Assembly: GCA_046049675.1 (NCBI GenBank) | Contig: JBJORA010000110.1 | Span: forward strand, 1-19,965 | From: CAIXQW01 sp046049675 | Lineage (GTDB): Bacteria; Bacteroidota; Bacteroidia; Chitinophagales; Chitinophagaceae | Direction of reading: 5' to 3' | Length of the DNA stretch: 19,965 nucleotides | Part shown: one piece after another, positions 1-6,564 of the stretch | How positions within the stretch are numbered: the first letter of the stretch is position 1 | Layout: each line of letters opens with the position of its first letter | Notes under the pieces: model-generated | What the model saw: the letters and a program-made list of their open reading frames with translations, nothing else | What the model was told of the DNA's origin: nothing | The model's database searches: none | Made by a program: the position numbers and the translations under genes

Positions 1-1346
1 CCAGGTGTAAACTTATGATTACCTAGCAATTGTGTACTCGCTAAAAAGCTATTGCCAAAAGTGTTGACATATAGTTTTTTCTGGAAGTCTTGAATCGGTT
101 CAATCGCTAATCTGAATGTGTTGATTTCTTCACCTGTATTACTTGCGAAACTGCGCAAACTAATGCGAGACCTATCATTGATATTATAGTTTAGATTTAG
201 AATACCGCTTGTTAGCACAGTACTTCTATCTGCAATATCGCGCGATTGAAAATTAAGTGCGCTATCTACATCTCTATCCTCACGGAAAATCTGTTCTTGT
301 CTATAATTTCTATTGTAGTTTATTGCAGCATAAGAAGTAAAACTTCTAGCACCCTTGTTCATCCAAACGTGATTATTGGTAAGCATTACCTGCGCGCCAG
401 GCATACGCACTTTATCAAAGTTGTATACATAGCCATTATTAAACTGCTTTGTTAAAGCTACTTTATCGCTGTAGTTTAATTGGCTGTATGCTTCAATATT
501 TGCCGGCGTATTTGCTGGCAATTGGCGCATACCATCGTCAACGCCTAACCAGTCCAAGCTACCCTTTGGCGAAGAAAAGTACGGTTGGAAAGTAGCCAAT
601 GAATTGCCATTTAAGCCAAGTTGCACACTTGTACTATTGCTTTTGTTGGTTTCTTTCGTATTAATAAGCACACTTGCACCTGCAAAATCGCCTGGCAAAT
701 CAGGGGTCGCTGTTTTTACAACCATAATATTGTCAATGGCGTTACTTGGCAGAATGTCAAATGCAAATGCTCTACGTTCGGCATCTGTACTTGGCAAGGC
801 AGCACCATTGAGGTAAGGTGCATTGTACCTATCGCTTAAACCACGTACAATTATAAACTTATTGTCTGCAATGGTAATACCGCCAATGCGCTTGATAACC
901 TCTGCACTTGTGCGTGCTGGCATTTGCTTAATGGCCTCAGCACTCACAACATCCATAATGGTTGTACTAGTGCGTTGCACGTTAAGCATGCTAGAAATAG
1001 ATTCTTTCTTTGCACTAGCTTTTGTAGAAATGCCGTCAAGGCTTTTGCTTGCTGCCTTCAAGGTAAAATCTAGTCTTATACTGTCGCCAGCCGCATCAAC
1101 CTTGGCTTCTTGCTTTTTATAACCTTTAGTATCGCACGTGATTGTGTAAGTGCCAGGTTTTACGTAAAAGAAATAGCTTCCATCCTTTTGTGAAGATGTT
1201 TCTTGTGGTGTTGACAGTAAGTTTAATTTAGCGCCCAAAATGGCTGCACCGTTATCGCCTTTAACAGTCCCGTAAACAATGGTTTGGGCTCTTAGATGAG
1301 TGGCAAACAGTGAAATGAATAATGTAATTCCAAATAAATTTTTCAC
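1..1346 (-). CDS. TonB-dependent outer-membrane receptor with carboxypeptidase-regulatory-like N-terminal domain (N-terminal part; 3' end outside window)
   Basis: Reading the minus strand from GTG at 1346 gives 448 complete codons without a stop, continuing past the left edge. The start is fixed by an in-frame TAA only five codons upstream (1361-1359) and no ATG in between. The protein opens with a signal peptide (MKNLFGITLFISLFATHLRAQ), then a carboxypeptidase-regulatory-like beta-sandwich of about 80 residues (VYGTVKGDNGAAILGAKL, GSYFFYVKPGTYTI). Next comes a plug-like domain with MPARTSAEVIKRIGGI, FIIVRGLSDRYN and PDLPGDFAGASVLINT. The remainder is beta-barrel-like, rich in alternating aromatic and polar residues. 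Proteins of this type import or bind a ligand at the outer membrane using TonB energy, or act as outer-membrane beta-barrels of that fold; no substrate can be read from this part. It is divergent from the 105-residue gene at 1511. The receptor family is secure, the specificity unknown. Confidence 0.88.
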   Translation of the reverse strand, partial: MKNLFGITLFISLFATHLRAQTIVYGTVKGDNGAAILGAKLNLLSTPQETSSQKDGSYFFYVKPGTYTITCDTKGYKKQEAKVDAAGDSIRLDFTLKAASKSLDGISTKASAKKESISSMLNVQRTSTTIMDVVSAEAIKQMPARTSAEVIKRIGGITIADNKFIIVRGLSDRYNAPYLNGAALPSTDAERRAFAFDILPSNAIDNIMVVKTATPDLPGDFAGASVLINTKETNKSNSTSVQLGLNGNSLATFQPYFSSPKGSLDWLGVDDGMRQLPANTPANIEAYSQLNYSDKVALTKQFNNGYVYNFDKVRMPGAQVMLTNNHVWMNKGARSFTSYAAINYNRNYRQEQIFREDRDVDSALNFQSRDIADRSTVLTSGILNLNYNINDRSRISLRSFASNTGEEINTFRLAIEPIQDFQKKLYVNTFGNSFLASTQLLGNHKFTP

Positions 1347-1510
1347 GATGCAAAGGTGTTACAAGCACATTACTTCTATTTTACCAAAGGATTATGTTTG
1401 TATTACCAAAATATTATGTTTTGGGAGGTAACAATAACTTAATATAGATACGCCGTAAAGAACTTCAAGTCTGCCGTACTTTGCATTTACAGAAGATAAA
1501 TTAATATTCT

Positions 1511-1828
1511 ATGAATATCTATTGCAGTTCGTTTGTGAATAAGCGCTCTGCTATCGTACAAGATGGCAAGGGTTACAATACGACCTTGCCAATTTTCTAT
1601 GATGCCACCGTATCTAAGCTGCTATTTAGTTACATGGCTACCCACAATACCATTATCCGTTGCATTTTGTATACAGATGCATTTGAAGAAATTAGAAGCG
1701 TGCAGTTTGAATGCAACAATACAGCCTCTACTTTGCAATTAGACCTTCCTCACAGCAATGAAGGCCATGTGTACTTGAAGGTATTAAGCAACCAGAAATT
1801 TACTGTAGATAGCATAACTTTGGAGTAA
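1511..1828 (+). CDS. Hypothetical protein, 105 residues
   Basis: A short frame starting at ATG 1511 and ending TAA at 1826-1828, with base and codon use like its neighbours. I do not recognise the family. There is no signal peptide, membrane segment or cysteine motif typical of an enzyme. The predicted chain is rich in beta-forming residues (TIIRCILYTDAFEEIRSVQFEC and VYLKVLSNQKFTVDSITLE near the end), which would suit a small cytoplasmic beta-sandwich. A weak Bacteroidota-like -7 sequence (GTACTTTG, 1475-1482) lies 28 bp before the start, without a convincing -33 element. It sits between the divergent receptor gene and the plus-strand MauE/thioredoxin gene, 125 bp before the latter. It is probably real because the frame is fully open and the opposite strand has no competing gene. 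Confidence 0.6.
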   Translation: MNIYCSSFVNKRSAIVQDGKGYNTTLPIFYDATVSKLLFSYMATHNTIIRCILYTDAFEEIRSVQFECNNTASTLQLDLPHSNEGHVYLKVLSNQKFTVDSITLE

Positions 1829-1953
1829 GTCTCATTTCATTTTTGGGCATATTCCGCAACTACTAGCTAGACTTAACAAATCGTTTGCCTGTAAAGGGCA
1901 GTCACTAAGAATTTATTAGCAATTGGCATCAATGGGCTTGCTACTTTTAGCCT

Positions 1954-3204
1954 ATGAGTGTTACCAATGAGCTACAAGCCGGAAATGATGGCGCAAATGC
2001 GCTAAGTGCGAATAGGAAAACAATTGCTTGGGTGCTGCGTATTCTAATCGCTGTGCTATTTATAGTAAGCGCGTTAAGCAAGGCCTTTCAACACTGGAAA
2101 GATATTCCTGCACTTCAAACAAGTGTATGGGGCTTTGAGAAGCAATTGGTAGAATTGGGCTTTGTGGATTGGTGTAGCTCTCCATACTTGGCAAGGTTTA
2201 TCATTGGCCTAGAATTGGCTATCGGCATTGCCTTGCTCTTTAATTATTGGATACGCCGTTTAGTGATACCAGGTACTATTTTGTTACTACTTGCTTTTAT
2301 TGTTCACTTATGTATACAAGGTGCAGCAAATGGTTTTACGAATGGCAACTGCGGCTGCTTTGGTTCTTTACTACCAATGACACCACTTGAAGCAATCATC
2401 AAAAATATTATTACAATTGCGCTACTAGTTGTGCTATGGTTTAATGTACGCGAAACACATAAGGCCAATAATAAAATAATGTATCCGCTTGCGATTTGGT
2501 TTTTGTGCGAATGGCTTGTGTTTATGCTAGCACCGTTTTGTCCATGTAAGAAGAAATTGCCTGCTCCTCCTGTGCAAATCACAGAGTCAACACTAGGCAC
2601 TACCGGCGGCGATTCAACCTCTACAATTGATACTACTGGCCAAGTTCCTAAAGTGGATACGCCAAAAGCTAAGGATAGTACTGCACCTATCGCAGCGCCA
2701 AAAGACACAACTAAAAAAGTAAAAGCAGCAGCAAAGACACCTAGCACAGCCGCTAAAGCAGCAACTGGTATTTTTGCAAGTGTGCCCGATAGTAAAGCGC
2801 CTGCAGCGGTACCGAGTAAATTTGCGGAATTTCATGGTAAGTTTACTGGCGGTAATGTAAATACAGCTTCAGGTAAAAAAATCGTTTGCATGTTTGCACC
2901 TGGTTGCGAGCACTGTCAAGCATGCTGTAAGGACCTGTGTAAACTCAAGAGTAGTAATCCAGATTTTCCTGAAGTTGTAATCTTATTTATGGATGAAGAA
3001 ACTGAGAAAATTCCAGAATTTTTCAAAACCGCAGGCTGCACTTTCCCATACCAAGTATTAGATATTGGCACCTTCTGGAGCACACTAGGCAATGGTAATA
3101 CCCCAAATATCAATGCCATGTGGAACGGCAATATCATCAAAAGCTGGGAAGGCACAAACGAACATGAATATAAGTCGGGCGACCTGCTTAATGTGTGGAA
3201 GTAG
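1954..3204 (+). CDS. MauE/DoxX-like membrane domain fused to a thioredoxin-like domain
   Basis: 416 residues from ATG 1954. Residues 24-45, 79-97, 102-121 and 146-165 are hydrophobic helices, with a fifth at 174-194, giving a DoxX/MauE-like membrane bundle. The motif GNCGCFG (131-137) is the paired-cysteine signature seen in MauE-type redox membrane proteins. Residues about 195-290 form a low-complexity linker rich in Ala, Pro, Thr and Lys. Residues 291-416 look like a thioredoxin fold: strand KKIVCMFAPG, active-site-like C318-E-H-C321 and a TPNI segment (383-386) at the usual cis-proline position. MauE-type proteins are linked in other systems to electron transfer for disulfide formation, so an envelope thiol-redox role is inferred. 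The redox domain carries extra cysteines (324, 325, 329). It follows the 105-residue gene by 125 bp; co-transcription is possible but not shown. Confidence 0.82.
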   Translation: MSVTNELQAGNDGANALSANRKTIAWVLRILIAVLFIVSALSKAFQHWKDIPALQTSVWGFEKQLVELGFVDWCSSPYLARFIIGLELAIGIALLFNYWIRRLVIPGTILLLLAFIVHLCIQGAANGFTNGNCGCFGSLLPMTPLEAIIKNIITIALLVVLWFNVRETHKANNKIMYPLAIWFLCEWLVFMLAPFCPCKKKLPAPPVQITESTLGTTGGDSTSTIDTTGQVPKVDTPKAKDSTAPIAAPKDTTKKVKAAAKTPSTAAKAATGIFASVPDSKAPAAVPSKFAEFHGKFTGGNVNTASGKKIVCMFAPGCEHCQACCKDLCKLKSSNPDFPEVVILFMDEETEKIPEFFKTAGCTFPYQVLDIGTFWSTLGNGNTPNINAMWNGNIIKSWEGTNEHEYKSGDLLNVWK

Positions 3205-3234
3205 TGCACAAACTCAGGTGGCTATGTTGCGAGG

Positions 3235-3390
3235 TGAATTGTAACTTCGCGGTAATTCTTTACAATACTGTTTTCGCTTGATGGAATCGCGTGAGAACCG
3301 CGAACTGTTGCGCAACTGTGATGCTGTGGTTTTTTACAGCTAAGTCAGAATATGCTAAGGCATATTGCTACATGCTTACCATGTAGTACG
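3235..3390 (+). promoter_or_regulatory. Cobalamin (B12) riboswitch
   Basis: The core matches the cobalamin aptamer in order: GATGGAA (3280-3286), the stem TCGCG/CGCGA around GTGAGAAC (3287-3303), CTGTTGCGCAACTGT (3305-3319) containing the invariant GCAACTGT, a GCTGT/ACAGC hairpin (3323-3327/3336-3340), and the B12-box start AAGTCAG (3342-3348). A perfect 7-bp hairpin follows (3349-3355/3360-3366, loop TAAG), then another (3368-3374/3380-3386). It lies upstream of a BtuB-like receptor gene, which is the expected partner. The exact 5' boundary is not certain. Cobalamin binding normally lowers expression of the downstream gene. Confidence 0.88.
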
Positions 3391-3409
3391 ATTAAGTGAA
3401 TATGTTATT

Positions 3410-3439
3410 GTGCAGAGCCTTCGCAAAAGAGGTTAGCAC
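3410..3439 (+). promoter_or_regulatory. Hairpin in the riboswitch-to-gene leader (possible expression platform)
   Basis: GTGC/GCAC (3410-3413/3436-3439) closes a second stem AGCCT/AGGTT (3416-3420/3430-3434, one G-U pair) with a 9-nt loop. It lies 64 bp before the receptor start. There is no U-tract, so if it takes part in control it would do so at translation rather than by termination. This role is inferred from position only. Confidence 0.35.
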
Positions 3440-3502
3440 AAATCCATCGCCAATGCATAATCGCATCGTGAAGATAAGTGCCAATGTTTTGCATATACAT
3501 AC

Positions 3503-5398
3503 ATGGGCACACGATGCAGCCATATCAAAATTTTTGTAAGTCTACTTTTTGTAGCAGTTATTTGCTGTGCCACTACCCTACATGCACAAACAAAACGTGC
3601 AGCCAGCCTCGACACTATTTTTGCGCAGCATAAGCAACATAAAATTGGCCTTACAGCGGTGCAAAATATTATAGATAGCAATGCATTAAGCACAACAAAT
3701 AACCTTGCACAGGCTTTACAAAATCATAGTGCTGTTTTTATTAAAAACACTGGACCAGCCACAGCTTCTACACCATCCCTACGTGGCAGCAGCAGCAGCC
3801 AAATAGCAGTGCTATGGAATGGTATCAATATCAATTACCTCAGCCTTGGCATGAGCGACTTTAGTTTGTACAATAGTTTCTTGCTCGACAATATACAAGT
3901 ACAACATGGCGGCAACAGTGCTGCTTGGGGCAGTGGCGATATAGGTGGCACCGTGCATCTCAATAATATACTTAGCACACAGCAGCATCAACATGCAGTT
4001 ATAAAGTTGAGTGCCAACACCAACAATAGCTTTACAACAGCCTTACAATTGAGCGCCGCAAAAAAGCAATTGGCTACAAGTACAAAAATTATTTGGCAGC
4101 AAGGACCCAACGACTATCGCTATCGTAATAACGATACAAGCATCAACAAAGCAGCTTACCTGCGCATGAGCAATGCAGCGATTAACTTGCTAAATGTATT
4201 GCAAGAAAATGCTTACCAAATCAACGACTACTATCGCTTAGATGCGAAAGTATGGCTGAGTGCCAACCTGCGACAATTGCCAGCGAGTATTTACGTGGCA
4301 AAAAGTACACAGGCACAAACTGATAATGCACTGCGCGCGATGATGGATTTACAATACAAGCGAAACAAGTTGCTAAGCAATTACAAGCTATGCTTTAGTA
4401 GAGAGTTTATGCAGTACAGCGACCCAAGCAAGCAACTACTGAGTGATTACTATACTACACAAGTGTTTGCTGAGGCAGATGGTATCTATCGCATACGTAA
4501 CAATCAACATCTCAATTACGGCATTGCTTTGCAACACGCCAATATGCTTACAACGATGTACGATAGCAATGCCAATCAAACACGATTTACTTTGCGAGGC
4601 GGTTATAGCATGTCTTACAAGCAGCTTAATATGCGCGCCCTTGTTCGCCAAGAATTAGTGAATGGCAAATTGATTCCACTTGTAGGTAATTTGTCTGCCG
4701 ATGTCAATATCAATAAAAAATCTGTAGTGAGTTTTGCACTTGTAAAAAACTATCGCTTACCAAGTTTTAATGATTTGTTTTGGGCTGCAGGTGGCAACAT
4801 CAATCTACTTAGCGAAAATAGTATTGCGCAAGATTTGGCTTACAAATTCACAACACCCAAACAACAACTAACGCTTGCCTTATACAACCGCGCTGTTACC
4901 AATTGGATACAATGGACACCAAGTAGCAATGGGCAATGGCAAGCCAATAATGTTGCCAAAGTTTGGAGTAGAGGCGTAGAATTGATTTATCAAAAACAGC
5001 TCATAAAAACACAAAGCCACCAAGTAAATGGCAGTCTTATCTATGCTTTCAATAAAAGTACTGCCACACAACACAGCAATACGGAAGCCATTGGCAAACA
5101 GCTGGTTTATACACCTTTGCATAAAGCCAATTGCAACTTCAACTACAATTACAGAAGCTATCATATTCAATTGATGCAGCAATTTGCATCGCGCAGTTTT
5201 ACAACCACCGACAATTTGAATTTTGTGAAAGCATATGCTAGCACTGATGTACACCTTGGCAAACAAGTTAGCATCAAACACAAGCAAGTCAATGCGCAGT
5301 TGCGTATCATCAACCTATTTAACGCCAACTACTGGGTTGTAGATGGTTGGCCAATGCCAGCGCGCCATTTACAAATGGATATTACTTGCAAATTTTAA
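3503..5398 (+). CDS. btuB: BtuB-like TonB-dependent outer-membrane receptor (cobalamin uptake)
   Basis: 631 residues, close to the usual BtuB length of roughly 600-650. A signal peptide (IKIFVSLLFVAVICCATTLHA, about residues 8-28) is followed by a plug domain at about 45-155. The plug contains LAQALQNHSAVFIKN, the PSLRGSSSSQIAVLWNGI segment and VQHGGNSAAWGSGDIGGTVHL, the standard plug signature. A long beta-barrel follows, with typical motifs such as NYRLPSFNDLFW and AKVWSRGVELIYQ, and it ends in an aromatic terminal strand (LQMDITCKF). There is no carboxypeptidase-like N-terminal domain, unlike the receptor at 1-1346. The cobalamin assignment rests mainly on the upstream cobalamin riboswitch, because receptor families are hard to separate by sequence reading alone. 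No inner-membrane transporter (btuC/D/F) lies next to it here. The next gene is tmRNA, 69 bp downstream. Confidence 0.85.
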   Translation: MGTRCSHIKIFVSLLFVAVICCATTLHAQTKRAASLDTIFAQHKQHKIGLTAVQNIIDSNALSTTNNLAQALQNHSAVFIKNTGPATASTPSLRGSSSSQIAVLWNGININYLSLGMSDFSLYNSFLLDNIQVQHGGNSAAWGSGDIGGTVHLNNILSTQQHQHAVIKLSANTNNSFTTALQLSAAKKQLATSTKIIWQQGPNDYRYRNNDTSINKAAYLRMSNAAINLLNVLQENAYQINDYYRLDAKVWLSANLRQLPASIYVAKSTQAQTDNALRAMMDLQYKRNKLLSNYKLCFSREFMQYSDPSKQLLSDYYTTQVFAEADGIYRIRNNQHLNYGIALQHANMLTTMYDSNANQTRFTLRGGYSMSYKQLNMRALVRQELVNGKLIPLVGNLSADVNINKKSVVSFALVKNYRLPSFNDLFWAAGGNINLLSENSIAQDLAYKFTTPKQQLTLALYNRAVTNWIQWTPSSNGQWQANNVAKVWSRGVELIYQKQLIKTQSHQVNGSLIYAFNKSTATQHSNTEAIGKQLVYTPLHKANCNFNYNYRSYHIQLMQQFASRSFTTTDNLNFVKAYASTDVHLGKQVSIKHKQVNAQLRIINLFNANYWVVDGWPMPARHLQMDITCKF

Positions 5399-5422
5399 CG
5401 AGCGCTTGGTTAGGCTTTGTTG

Positions 5423-5430
5423 TATATTTG
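5423..5430 (+). promoter_or_regulatory. Bacteroidota -7 promoter element of the tmRNA gene
   Basis: TATATTTG matches the TAnnTTTG -7 consensus exactly and lies 37 bp before the mature tmRNA 5' end, implying a short processed leader. The -33 element is not convincing: TTG at 5406-5408 has a spacer of only 14 bp. Confidence 0.55.
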
Positions 5431-5467
5431 CAGTCTGCATTTTTAGCAATGTAGAAAAAATAATGCT

Positions 5468-5836
5468 GGGGGCGTAACGGTTTTGACAGCGTAGATCTTT
5501 GATAGTGTAAGCATGTAGTGCCTTGTACGGATGCACTTAAATCTGAACGTTCAACAATTCAAATGGCGAATCTTTCGCTATGGCTGCCTAATTAGATTAG
5601 GTCGTCATTCATGGCCGCGCATTTCGGGCCAGGCTCTTAGCCTACGTTGCGCCGCCACCAACCGACAATAAGAGCTGCTTTGGTAGTAGGCTGTGCCTAC
5701 CAATTAAGACCATCCAGCTAGGTGCAATACTGGTTTGTTCTGTTCCTGTATCGCATCAACAATCAATTCAGAAATAAACATGTAGAAAGCTATTGGAGAA
5801 TATGTTTGGACACGGGTTCGAGTCCCGTCGCTTCCA
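5468..5836 (+). ncRNA. ssrA: Transfer-messenger RNA (tmRNA)
   Basis: tmRNA rescues stalled ribosomes by adding a degradation tag. The 5' end GGGGGCGTAACGGTTTTGAC (5468-5487) is the standard tmRNA start. The 3' part GGACACGGGTTCGAGTCCCG holds the T arm. The acceptor stem 5468-5474 pairs with 5829-5835 over 7 bp, including two G-U pairs, leaving discriminator A5836. The genome continues with CGA, so the CCA tail is not encoded and must be added after transcription. The tag frame is GGC GAA TCT TTC GCT ATG GCT GCC TAA (5565-5591), giving GESFAMAA. If the resume codon is the preceding AAT (5562-5564), the tag is NGESFAMAA. The AMAA/ALAA ending matches known tags. The length of about 369 nt is normal. 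Confidence 0.95.
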
Positions 5837-5867
5837 CGAATAGGGTGTGTGTTTGGGTGTGAGTGTG
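5834..5867 (+). repeat. Direct repeat, copy 1, starting at the tmRNA 3' end
   Basis: This 34-nt sequence begins with the last bases of the tmRNA acceptor (CCA) and runs through GAATAGGGTGTGTGTTTG into GT-rich DNA. It matches 6312-6345 with three mismatches (C/T, G/A, G/A). The two copies bracket the four-helix-bundle gene. Confidence 0.8.
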
Positions 5868-5923
5868 AGTGTGGTTTGGGTGTGAGTAGTAGTAAAAAAT
5901 GCTCATGCTCATACTGCTACTCA
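5843..5923 (+). repeat. GT-rich repeat tract and 12-bp hairpin upstream of the four-helix-bundle gene
   Basis: GTTTGGGTGTGAG occurs at 5851 and again at 5873 inside a GT-rich tract. Immediately after, TGAGTAGTAGTA (5883-5894) pairs with TACTGCTACTCA (5912-5923) over 12 positions, one a G-U pair, around a 17-nt loop. No U-tract follows, so it is not a classical terminator, although it may protect or delimit the tmRNA transcript. Confidence 0.6.
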
Positions 5924-6004
5924 TACTAAACAAGCATATTTATTTTTGAATATCTACATCTCAAAGTTTACAAAAAGGGCGTTCCATTTCCTGCAAATTG
6001 CAAG

Positions 6005-6292
6005 ATGATATTGGGCAAACTGAAATTAGAGAAATACGTAAATGATCAATTAGGTAGAGCTTCTTATAGCATAGTGCTTAATATTGCTGAAGGTTGTGCC
6101 AAATCAAGTAAAGCGGATAGAAAGAATTATTTCACGACTGCTCGTAGTTCTGTGTTTGAATGTGTAGCAATTTTGGACATAATGCACCAAAGTAAAGACT
6201 TAGAAGAGCAGAAATATCAAGAAAATCTAAGGTTAGCTGATGAACTTTCTAGGATGCTTTATAAAATGATAGCGAACTTGAATACTACCTAA
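6005..6292 (+). CDS. Four-helix-bundle protein, 23S rRNA intervening-sequence-protein family (N-terminal start uncertain)
   Basis: From ATG 6005 the product is 95 residues. The segment DQLGRASYSIVLNIAEGCAK matches the family core (QlrRAsvSIp.NIAEG), and SSVFECVAILDIM plus the final helix ADELSRMLYKMIANL fit the remaining helices. Members usually have about 115-120 residues and begin with a helix containing LKVYQKA. That helix is present here in frame upstream (FEYLHLKVYKKGVPFPANC, from 5945) and the frame stays open back to a TAA at 5927. No ATG, GTG or TTG precedes it; only ATA 5936 or ATT 5942 could serve. So the gene either uses a non-standard start, starts at 6005 without helix 1, or has lost its start. 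The family's role is not established. It lies between 34-nt direct repeats just after ssrA. Confidence 0.75.
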   Translation: MILGKLKLEKYVNDQLGRASYSIVLNIAEGCAKSSKADRKNYFTTARSSVFECVAILDIMHQSKDLEEQKYQENLRLADELSRMLYKMIANLNTT

Positions 6293-6311
6293 AGCTGAAG
6301 CACTAATTATA

Positions 6312-6345
6312 CCATGAATAGGGTGTGTGTTTGAGTGTAAGTGTG
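6312..6345 (+). repeat. Direct repeat, copy 2, downstream of the four-helix-bundle gene
   Basis: It matches 5834-5867 at 31 of 34 positions and begins 19 bp after the stop codon of the four-helix-bundle gene. A second GT-rich stretch (GGATTTGGGTGTGGTGT, about 6362-6378) follows. The pair spans 478 bp from start to start. Confidence 0.8.
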
Positions 6346-6564
6346 TTTAGCGCTTAGGGGAGGATTTGGGTGTGGTGTATGTAACTTACAATTCCCTAGC
6401 TTACCCTGCTTCTTTGGCTTTTACCTAATATTGTTGCGATGGTTGCAACGTGAAACGCCTCAAAATCTCCTTGATCACCTTTCTGAAAATTTTTCACTTT
6501 CTAGGGTAACAAAATCTTCTGTACGATATATAAGAGTATAAATTCACAATTAAACCGAAGAAAA

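Noticed and set aside
2304..2835. Two open frames on the minus strand inside the MauE-thioredoxin gene
   Set aside because: They lie opposite a well-supported gene in its Ala/Pro/Thr linker, where low complexity keeps other frames open. The products have no recognisable domain.
6005..6292. Diversity-generating retroelement accessory protein (Avd)
   Set aside because: Avd has the same four-helix fold, but no reverse transcriptase, template repeat or variable repeat is present in the window. The NIAEG signature fits the rRNA intervening-sequence-protein family.
5834..6345. An intervening sequence within a 23S rRNA gene
   Set aside because: No rRNA sequence flanks the four-helix-bundle gene; the upstream neighbour is tmRNA and the downstream neighbour a secreted-protein gene.
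6341..6541. A 66-codon frame before the secreted-protein gene
   Set aside because: It starts inside the GT-rich direct repeat, its product has no recognisable family, and the region fits an intergenic leader better.
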